Of a DNA stretch of 64,000 bases, positions 56,119-64,000 are shown piece after piece. The translations under genes and the position numbers were made by a program. Numbering within the stretch: the first letter of the stretch is position 1; every line of letters begins with the position of its first letter. The DNA is from Halisarca cf. caerulea (Eukaryota > Porifera > Demospongiae > Chondrillida > Halisarcidae): positions 6,675,618-6,739,617 of the forward strand of contig CAUJGJ010000444.1 in NCBI GenBank assembly GCA_963170055.1. The letters run 5' to 3'. The notes below the pieces were generated by a model, which made no database searches, was not told where the DNA came from, and saw nothing but the letters and a program-made list of their open reading frames with translations.

Positions 56119-57596
56119 CATGATTGATACCTAAATAGCATACTATATATGTATATTCTTATAGTACATGTTCACATACTGTGGAACTTGCTTAATAAGT
56201 ACATCGAGCCCAAAGGGGACACTAAATCAGTATATATTTGATCAAAGGTACTATCAGGGTTGGTATACACAGGGACAGAATAATTATAAGGTCTGGATTA
56301 TCCAAGAGTATGTAATATCTAAACCAGGTACTCATATCAAGCATGTTCCACTGACAGTGTAATTTAATGCATGTGTACCATAATTGTGTACTTCCTTCAG
56401 CTGATTAGAGATCTCAACATTCCTGATTTCAAGGAGAAAATGGACAATTTTTTCTCCAAAGAAATCACAGAATCGGTGAGATCATTTCAATTGGAGAGAA
56501 CACCAACACATGATGGAGGGCAAGACACTGACAGTGACCACATTGAATGCTTTGTTCAAAATGTTCTGCAGTGGGCAGAAGGAAAGTCAAGGGGGGGAAA
56601 TTTTACAATGTGTAAAATATCAAACCAAAACCAAACAATTCATGTTTGTAACTGGAGAGCTACCTGTAGATGCAGCAGTGAGCTCTAGATTCTTAAATGC
56701 TGCGCATCCAAAAAAACAGAACCCCTTGTGCTTCAAGGCACTGCTCGTAATTTTCTCTCTGCCCATGCCATGCAACACACTCCTCCCATTACTGAGGTGA
56801 GTATAATAATGTCTATATTGTAGTACATTTGCATGACATTGTTCATCATAATATAATTATATATATGCACCCACATTGAATACCTTTGAATGAATAGCAA
56901 TTATAGCAGGTTATTTTGATTCAAATAATTTTGCAATTCTGTGCATTTTTTCATCAAACAAAGCACTATATATATGTACCAATTGTGTACTAGCATGCAG
57001 CTAACAGTTTAGCATGCCCTGTCTTCATGCCTCCACATGAGCTTATTGGTATAGGGTTTCACTTGTATATATCATGCACATGTAATGTCTACTTCTGAAA
57101 AAGCATTATAATATAATTTATTGTTAACACTCTTAATAGATCGGAACTGGACCAGCAAACTGCACAACTAAAAAAAAGATGCATTGTGGTCCACGAAACA
57201 TGTCTTCGTCGTGATGTAGTGAAGGAACTTCAAGCAGGTCAGTCCTCTTAGGCTATGTATTCTGTATGACATTATAGTGTGTACAGTACTATGTAAACAC
57301 TCAGTTAAGACCAGTTGAAAAAACCCTTGACTATAATTATGCATACAAGTCATTAAATAAAAAGTACATGAACAATTTGATGCAGGCTTTAACATATAAG
57401 TTAATTCCTTGATGTATGCATTTCTTGCACAACTTACATTATATTACCACACTATAATTATTGAAATGTGATCTTGCACACTTCTATACACCTGGACCCA
57501 TGCATACATACATACACATACCTAAATTACACTCTTTCAATTTGATTTTTTTAGTTGTTAGACCACTATGTCAGGAAGAGGAAGTAGAGACAAATT

Positions 57597-57720
57597 GGCA
57601 GGAGGAAGAGAGGAGACTCCAGGAAGAGGAAGAGAGGAGACGCCAGGAAGAGGAAGAGAGGAGACGCCAGGAAGAGGAAGAGAGAAGACGCCAGGAAGAG
57701 GAAGAGGAAGAGAGGAGACA
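57597..57720 (+). repeat. Coding purine minisatellite (Glu/Arg repeat)
   Basis: Tandem GGAAGAGGAAGAGAGGAGAC-like units within the penultimate exon of the P-loop gene encode EEEERRRQ repeats, predicted to form a charged coiled coil or single helix. Confidence 0.85.
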
Positions 57721-58060
57721 GCGGGAGAAATCGAAAAGAAAACAAAAACAGCCAGGTATAATACTGTGTATTCATTGTGTGAGGAAATTTAAACTTATAC
57801 TTTGCTTCTTACCTCATGCAGCCAAATTGAAAGCTAAAAGGACAAGAAGCAATGGCCCTGTGGCACCATTCTCAAAGAGCCTTTGCTTTGGGGACAAAAT
57901 TCAAGACTAGCACCTCTAATAACAGATAACTTTAAATTTCTTATTCTATATTCAATTTGCATGTATTCTAACTACAACATGTAGTGGATTTTTATAGTTT
58001 AGTACAGTGTAATGTCTTGCATTCAAATAATTAATTAATGAATTATCAGTACACGAAAAC

Positions 58061-58764
58061 GTGACTGCAAATAATAATGTTGTGCAATACACTTTGCACA
58101 AGTCAGATTTCAAAGATGCCATTGCTCTTCGATATGACTTGCCCCTACAACGCCTACCATCTCACTGTGTGTGTGGCCATCTGTTCAGTGTGGATCATGC
58201 AATGACCTGTCCCACGGGAGGGTACACTTCAATCCGGCACAATGAAGTCAGAGACCTGACAGCATCGATGCTGAAGCAGACTTGTCCCGTGATGTGCAGG
58301 TGGAGCCTCATCTCCAACCATTGACTGGGTCGACCCTGGAGCTAGACTGGACATCTCTGCTTGCGGTGTCTGGGGTGGGCGATTTGAAAGGACATTTTTT
58401 GACGTCAGGGTCAACCCAAGTGCCAATCAAATCGTTCCACTCCATTGCAATAAGTATTCTGGTAGCATGAGATGGAAAAGATCAAAGCACCAGAGTACTC
58501 GAGATAGAACACTCCTCTTTCACCCCCCTGGTCATGTCAGCAACAGGAGGCATGGGACCTCTAACCACCGTTTTCTACAAGAGACTGGCTGCCATACTGG
58601 CCGAAAAGAAGGGTACGCAATACAGCAAGACCATTCAGTGGATCCGATGCAAACTCAGTTTTGCTCTTTTAAGAACCGCCATCCTGTGCATCAGAGGTTG
58701 CAGATCCACATACAAGCCCCATCATGAAGATGCCATCGCCCTCCAGATTGTGGGTAACATCTAA
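58061..58764 (+). pseudogene. Retroelement protein fragment, downstream of reverse transcriptase
   Basis: The first frame contains DAIALRYDLPLQRLPSHCVCGH, then FSVDHAMTCPTGGYTSIRHNEVRD. After two frame changes another segment reads GGMGPLTTVFYKRLAAILAEKK, then IRCKLSFALLRTAILCIRGCRS. I recall both segments, in this order, at the C-terminus of multi-copy reverse transcriptase proteins of corals and sponges. The RT core is absent and the middle is frameshifted. A 5-prime truncated copy is the simplest reading. Confidence 0.6.
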
Positions 58765-58972
58765 CTATTATTATGTATCAACATACATGTTCTTTACTAC
58801 TAACCTTATATTGCTTGACATAATTGTTAGAAGCTGTATTGTTATTATTTTCATTATGACGTCACTTGGTTGAAATAAAAACATAAATACATAAATAAAT
58901 AATGTTGTGCATGTAGTATAAACTAAATTATTGTGATGCGAGTATAATCAATTGCAAGCTACATGCATCTAT

Positions 58973-59079
58973 CTGCAACATCTACTACATCTACTACATC
59001 TACTACATCTACTACATCTACTACGTCTACTACGTCTACTACATCTACAGCATCTACTACGTCTACTACGTCTACTACC
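58973..59079. repeat. 9-bp minisatellite (CATCTACTA)n
   Basis: About 12 tandem 9-bp units with A/G variants (CATCTACTA, CGTCTACTA). No coding significance. Confidence 0.93.
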
Positions 59080-59186
59080 GTATTGTTCCTAATTAAAGCA
59101 CCCCTAAAAATTCAAGTTTGCTTTGATAGGCTCTCACTGATAGGGCACTGTAAATAGACATCCTGTCTAGGTGGCCCTTGGGTAAG

Positions 59187-60028
59187 GGAGGCGCTTAGCT
59201 AATTAGGGATCGAATTACAAACAACAAATAAAATGGCAGTGCTTACGGAGTTGAAATTATTGGAAAGTGTAAGCCTAAGGTATACAGGGTACAATACCAA
59301 TGTTTAAGCTGTAGCTAGTCACCATGATAGACCTTTCTTATTTCTTGAACTGTTTCATCTATTTTTGTCTGTCTGGTGTGTTTAAACTTCAGTAAACACG
59401 GAACTTCCATTTCTCCACAAACTTCTTTAGTTCTTCTGCACTTGTCTGTCACTTCACCAGTGATTATACCCCTATCTGCAATAAAATAGAAGCAAATCTT
59501 CACTATTTCTTTTGGTAGGTGACCCACAATCTGCTTGCATTCTGATTTGGAATCTGCTGGAGTACCCGCAATTGTGTATTTGTCTTTGGTGTTACCATTT
59601 TCGTGGAAAGTTAATTTAAAAATTCATCCCCAATATAGGGTCGCCATGCACACTTCTTTGTATACATGATATCCTCTCACTGCACATGGTACAGTTGCTT
59701 CTATGAACTGCTTCTCAGGTTGAGAGGCCATTATCCAGACAGATATAGTACTAGTCTGTGATCTAGTGCTTGATTGCAAAATTCTCCTCTCTTCTGAAAG
59801 GGCACTGATAGGTTTGAAAAAGTGACTATGTCCTGAAACTTGGCCATTTCACAATAATAATTGCCAAGTACCCCTACTTATGGTGTATACCAGCAGGATC
59901 AATGGGATAAACCATAGCTGTATCAAGTCTCTACTGAAACCCTATGATCTAATGCAATGCATTATGGTTGCAGACACAGCAGGATACCCAAGTGTGTTTA
60001 GTATGACCCCTAATTACTAAGCGCCTCC
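59187..60028. mobile_element. TIR-flanked element, 842 bp, with relic minus-strand ORF
   Basis: The ends GGAGGCGCTTAGCTAATTAG and, inverted, GGAGGCGCTTAGTAATTAGG match with one indel. Inside, a minus-strand frame (59527-59315) encodes HLPKEIVKICFYFIADRGIITGEVTD...EVPCLLKFK. I associate this with short uncharacterised repeat proteins of invertebrates. No target duplication was identified, and the superfamily is unknown. Confidence 0.6.
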
Positions 60029-60070
60029 AATAAATCAATATTTGAGCCTTAGGCTCATCCTATTAGTAGT

Positions 60071-60123
60071 CTCGCGTAGCCAGACCCTACTCTCCCACAC
60101 ACGGCAAGAAAGGGTCTGGTCTT
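60071..60123. repeat. Inverted repeat CCAGACCCT...AGGGTCTGG
   Basis: CGTAGCCAGACCCTACTCTC and AAGAAAGGGTCTGGTC form a short imperfect hairpin, about 150 bp before the DUF6589 gene start. It may be the end of a MITE or of the element that carries the gene. Confidence 0.55.
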
Positions 60124-60272
60124 CCGTGTATTCAAAAATTCTTCCACCCACGTGCATTTCTCGACCACAAAGCACATTTTATCACCTCATATTTGCATAC
60201 TTAATGAGATTGACGTGGCGATGTACGCATAATCGTTCCGTACTGCTTTCATGCCGCTTTACGGCGCTTTGG

Positions 60273-63200
60273 ATGGAGCAAGCAGCCTGTTGTGTCTGTG
60301 GGAATCCTGCAAGGGACAGGAGACGACGTGTTCTGCTTTCGGGCACTAGTGTGACAGCCAATACTGCAAGAACGAACATTGAAGCGTTTTATCGCGAAGA
60401 AACGGGTCAGGACGTCTCGTTGGACGACTTATTCAGTGCTGGCAGCTACATATGCAGCTCGTGTTCTGGATACTTGGAGGAGTATCCCAAGCTAAAGAAG
60501 AAATGGGAGCAAGTACAGCAGTTTTTGAGCGACCACCTGCCATCAGCTTCCACCATGGGCCTGGATACACCTACAAGGAGGAGCAGACCTCCATTTCCAA
60601 CACCTCTAGCAATGTCCACCCCTAAGAGACTTCGAGCTGAAGCTGCAGTCCACAAGTCTCCACAAGTGCAAGTAAGAGATCTGCACTTTTACCTGTATGT
60701 AGGTATCCATATTAGAACAAATGCAGTCTTGCTAACAATACTGTTGAATCCCCATGCATATAATTAGTTAATGTGAACTCCCATTATAGCACTGCATTCA
60801 GAGTCCCGTGTGTAGTGTAGTACAATTATGTCTCTTGATAACCAGAATTTCAATAACTATAAAATGTTTGTTGGTCCTTAGGACCTGTGTAGGTTCCAGT
60901 TAGCGAGATCAGGCTGTCAACTATAGGATCAATAGTGTTAATGAAGTGTTCCATGTACACCTAATATACACCATTATGATAAGTCAAGCGCTTTTTGAGT
61001 CATCAAGAGTACCGCATGCATGTAAAATGCCTTCTATTCCACCTTTTATAATTATATACGTATCTCCTAATGCATGTGTTATTTTGTAGGTTGGTGTGTA
61101 CTACCCTTCGAGGACAGTATACTACAGGCCACAAGCAGCCGAGAAGCTCGTGATCAAAGGACTATGCACCTCTGCCTTTGGCCGAGTTAGAAAGGGCTTG
61201 ATGTCCCATAAGAAGCTTCAGCAAACAGCAATGGAAGGTCTGGTGAGGCTACTCAAAAAAGAGCTACAAGTTGTGTCTGTGTTCCTGGCCTCACAAGCTC
61301 CTAGAGACCCAAGAGCACTCATGGAATTCAGCTGGGGGGGTCTCTATAGAGAATTCCAAAAGACATGCCCTCATCTCCTCACATTCCTCATGAGAACTCT
61401 ACCCCGACACAAGAGGGATGCACAGCAGTTGTTTGTGGTATTACTGGTCGCCATACTAGCCAAAGCCAGAAACAATCATGCACATTTGGTGCAGCTGGTG
61501 ATCTCCATGATCCTTATGTATGGACACAGCTCTGCGCAGGTATGGGTATATTGTAATGTGTTCACTTCCAGTAACAGGATAGCCATATCAATAAAATATT
61601 ATTTGAAAAATAGTGTGTTTTGTAAACAGTACCATGCATGCACATATATTTTGCTCATACATACGTATGCATGATTGCATCAGAAATATGCTTTCATGGT
61701 AATTGCGCATGCATGAAATTCTACTATTTTACATTATTCTCCACTTTGGAACAATACAGACCCATGTCCGCTTGCAACCACTGATGTTGACAGTTCACAG
61801 AAGCACTCTGTTCAAGATGCAAGACATGCTTTCTAGTGCTTGTGGATGTCAAGTTGAAGAATGGAAATTGCAACTGGAGTCAATCTTGGAACAGAACCTG
61901 AAGGTTAATTTGTACATTTGTATTCACATCAGACATGCAGTCAAATTTTATTTTGTTTCATACAGGAATTGGACATGGCAAACTTCTTTCTAGGTGCTCG
62001 TGAGGACATTCTGGATGTTTCCAGCACTCGACTGGCAGTGATGACTATCGATGTCCCTGGAGACGAGTCTTTGCTGATCAATTTGAGCTATAGCACTGAC
62101 CAGTCGGCCCATCTGTCCATGAGGGATCATTCCAGTGCTGTGGTTTCAGTACTGGACAGTGATCATGATGTGCACATGAGGTCACCACCTCTCAGCCCAC
62201 CAGTACCATCACTTGGCCATGAAAGTGACAGTTTGAGTTTGATAGATGGAGAAGTGGAGTCAAGTGAAGACGATTGGAGTGACTCTACTGAAGTATTGGC
62301 AAGCGTGAGTCATGTCAATCTGCATGCCAGAAATTTGAAGTTGTTGTAGTATTGCCACTATAGCTATATATATTATCAACCTGTATCTTTGCAGACGACT
62401 TGGTATGGATACAAGATTGTGGGAGACAATGTGGACAAGTCTCTTAGAGCTCGCCATCAAACTCTGCTGAGCACGAACAAATCACTCCACTACTTCCACA
62501 CATATGCTGTCATGGACAGGGTGGACCTTAGCAGCTGCTCAGATGAAGCACCTAGTGGAGAGACAGCTGTTGACATCGAGAAATTTCTGCCTTCCAGAGT
62601 TGAGGTGGCCACAATATTGAGTAGATTTCATGTGTTCATTTCACGGTAAGTAGTGTTGCCCATGTTTTGTGTAATAGTGAAATATGGAATGAAAATGAAG
62701 CTCCATGCAATAAAGTTGTATAATTGTAAATTTTGTATTTCCTACAGCATACTGCCGGAAGTGGTACCGGCCTTACAGGGGAGGGAACATCGCAGGAAGG
62801 TTCAATGGCACATTCCTCATAGCAGATCGCAAGAAATGAAACAGAAATCACGCTGTGTAAGTGGGTACATAATGGTCACTGCATGTATATATGCTTGTAT
62901 GTATCAATATTATTCTTCATGTGTTTTATAGGTTCCCCTGGGCATAATCCTTAGGAACGAGAATGTTGTTTTTGAGATGATGCACATCATGAAGGAGCTG
63001 CAGGACAGGTATGTGCCCAAGAAAGTGATCGACACACCAACCCTGAACTGCGAAGTATTCCATAAAGTTCTGATGGGTGGGGATCAGCTGACAGTGGCAA
63101 GATGCAGGGGAGCACATATGGGTAGGAAGAATGAAACCACCCCCTCAGAGCAGCTTCGTGGCCTGGTGCCAGTCATTGAGGATTGGCATGCGAAACAGTG

Positions 63201-64000
63201 TTTTTTGGAGGTATGTGCACATGCAATGAAAGACTCATGATCATACATTAATATAGGGAATGGATGTATAGTTATATATAATATTTCATACAATATTATG
63301 CAGGTCATTTGGAAGAGATTATACAGCCAGGTATCGGCTGCAGAGAAGGGCACACTCTACCAGTTGCGGAACCTAATTCACCGGACATCAGTGCCAATCA
63401 ACCCAAAGAAGGGGATGAACGAGAGTGAGGATTTCATGGAGACTCTGCTGAGAGGACATGTGCTGGCTTCAGCTTGCCAAATTTCTGGTGTTGACCTCCT
63501 GTCAAAGGATGTTGCAAGCCACATCACCACTGAGTCACTGGCCCAGAAGATCCTGGATTCTTTCATCAGTCCATACTTTTTCCCCGAGGAGCCTGCAATG
63601 TCTAACGACAAGGTCCACAGCTATGTGTGCGATTTCCTGTGCTTGGCATTGATATGGTTCTCATTTCAAGATGCTGTAAGGGAGGGAGATGGCCCACAAG
63701 TGATTACGCTCTGGAAGGTATTCATGATTGCATTTCGGTGAGTTATACATGTTCCTGATATCATTGGCTAGTGTGCATGCACTATGTAAATTATATAGTT
63801 TTGACTTGCGTTACTATAATATTTCTATACACAGACTGGAACACCGCAACAACTATGCCCATGAAGCAATGAACCTGCAGGTGCAGTTGCACATGCTGCT
63901 CTCTGAGCGACTGCAGCAGCAGGTTATATGGGGACGCTTCGTCAATGCCAGTGGAGGGGAAGGTCGGAATATCTCCTGCGATTTACATATGGAACACTTA
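60273..64000 (+). CDS. DUF6589-domain protein, nine exons seen, runs past window end
   Basis: Exons are 60273-60671, 61090-61539, 61760-61903, 61966-62304, 62395-62645, 62748-62856, 62932-63210, 63304-63737 and 63835 onward, all GT-AG and all phase-consistent. This gives 857 residues so far without a stop. The N-terminus MEQAACCVCGNP...CSSCSGY forms a C..C/C..C zinc-finger-like unit. Later come YAVMDRVDLSS, ILRNENVVFEMMHIM, GGDQLTVARCRGA, PVIEDWHAK and, at the edge, NASGGEGRNISCDLHMEHL. The GDQLT-WHA-NISCDLHMEHLN order is the signature of DUF6589, abundant in cnidarian and sponge genomes. Its function is not established. High copy number elsewhere suggests a mobile origin; the clean frame suggests an active or domesticated gene. 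GDQLT Asp could be catalytic, by inference. Confidence 0.85.

Larger units (their letters stand above)
53965..57910 (+). pseudogene. Multi-exon P-loop NTPase with C-terminal coiled coil, three lesions
   Basis: Exons are 53965-54067, 54243-54417, 54807-55566, 55711-55972, 56401-56796, 57140-57237, 57555-57755 and 57822-57910, all GT-AG and mostly phase-consistent. The centre has Walker A (GEAGTGKTTA, about 55288), a Walker B-like LPVGVDDPSSKKDAEEVV and MTTNFPLDSSARSATRCLLIPF. This is the order of helicase-like ATPases found in uncharacterised repetitive animal genes. The end is a Glu/Arg coiled coil (EEEERRRQ repeats) and a basic tail. Lesions are a one-base shift near 55195, a TAG at 55877-55879 and a shift at a G run near 56588. 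The function is unknown; a helicase of an undefined mobile element is a guess. A relic relative is at 31289. Confidence 0.6.

Noticed and set aside
1..64000. tRNA, rRNA, riboswitch or bacterial operon features
   Set aside because: No cloverleaf, rRNA segment or ribosome-binding-site-led gene cluster was recognised on either strand. I could not run a covariance search, so small RNA genes may have been missed.

Overview
The window looks like animal (metazoan) nuclear DNA. Genes are split by short GT-AG introns, there is no operon layout, (CA)n/(GT)n microsatellites are very frequent, and nearly every recognisable gene belongs to a eukaryotic transposable element: Mutator-like, TTAA-target DNA transposons, piggyBac, DIRS, pogo-like, hAT, LINE relics and a DUF6589 gene. 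Such a mixture is typical of aquatic invertebrates. A sponge or cnidarian is my best guess, but nothing here fixes the phylum.

Layout. 0-2.9 kb: microsatellite, small foldback repeats and one possible exon. 2.9-12.1 kb: a decayed gene of unknown function split by a complete 6.2 kb Mutator-like element (MULE-1, 4303-10512) with a perfect 9-bp target duplication. 12.5-14 kb: a small minus-strand exon pair and a BEN-like exon. 14.8-16.6 kb: an ~81-bp satellite array interrupted by a 739-bp element built of two interlocked inverted repeats. 17.5-21.5 kb: a complete TTAA-flanked element with a ten-exon DDE transposase (minus strand) and a convergent gene for a free-standing P2X7-ballast-like (P2RX7_C) domain (plus strand). 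22-26 kb: mostly repeats. 26.3-29.5 kb: a complete, apparently intact piggyBac element. 29.5-38.5 kb: a graveyard of fragments (pogo-like, Ulp1-like protease, P-loop NTPase, piggyBac, hAT, a second broken P2RX7_C copy, a LINE end). 39-41.9 kb: a minus-strand transposase-OTU-CXC gene with frameshifts. 41.9-46.3 kb: a second complete Mutator-like element (MULE-2). 46.4-53.8 kb: a DIRS retrotransposon bounded by microsatellites and a ~110-bp repeat. 54-57.9 kb: a decayed multi-exon P-loop NTPase gene. 58-60 kb: a retroelement fragment and a TIR-flanked element. 60.3 kb to the end: an intact DUF6589 gene in at least nine exons that runs out of the window.

The most interesting results are the exact ends and target duplications of four DNA elements: 9-bp duplications for both MULEs, TTAA for the P2RX7_C-carrying element and for piggyBac. 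The pairing of a DDE transposase with a P2RX7_C gene inside one TTAA unit, with a second TTAA-anchored copy at 36.3 kb, also stands out. I recognise protein families from motifs only; no database search was possible.
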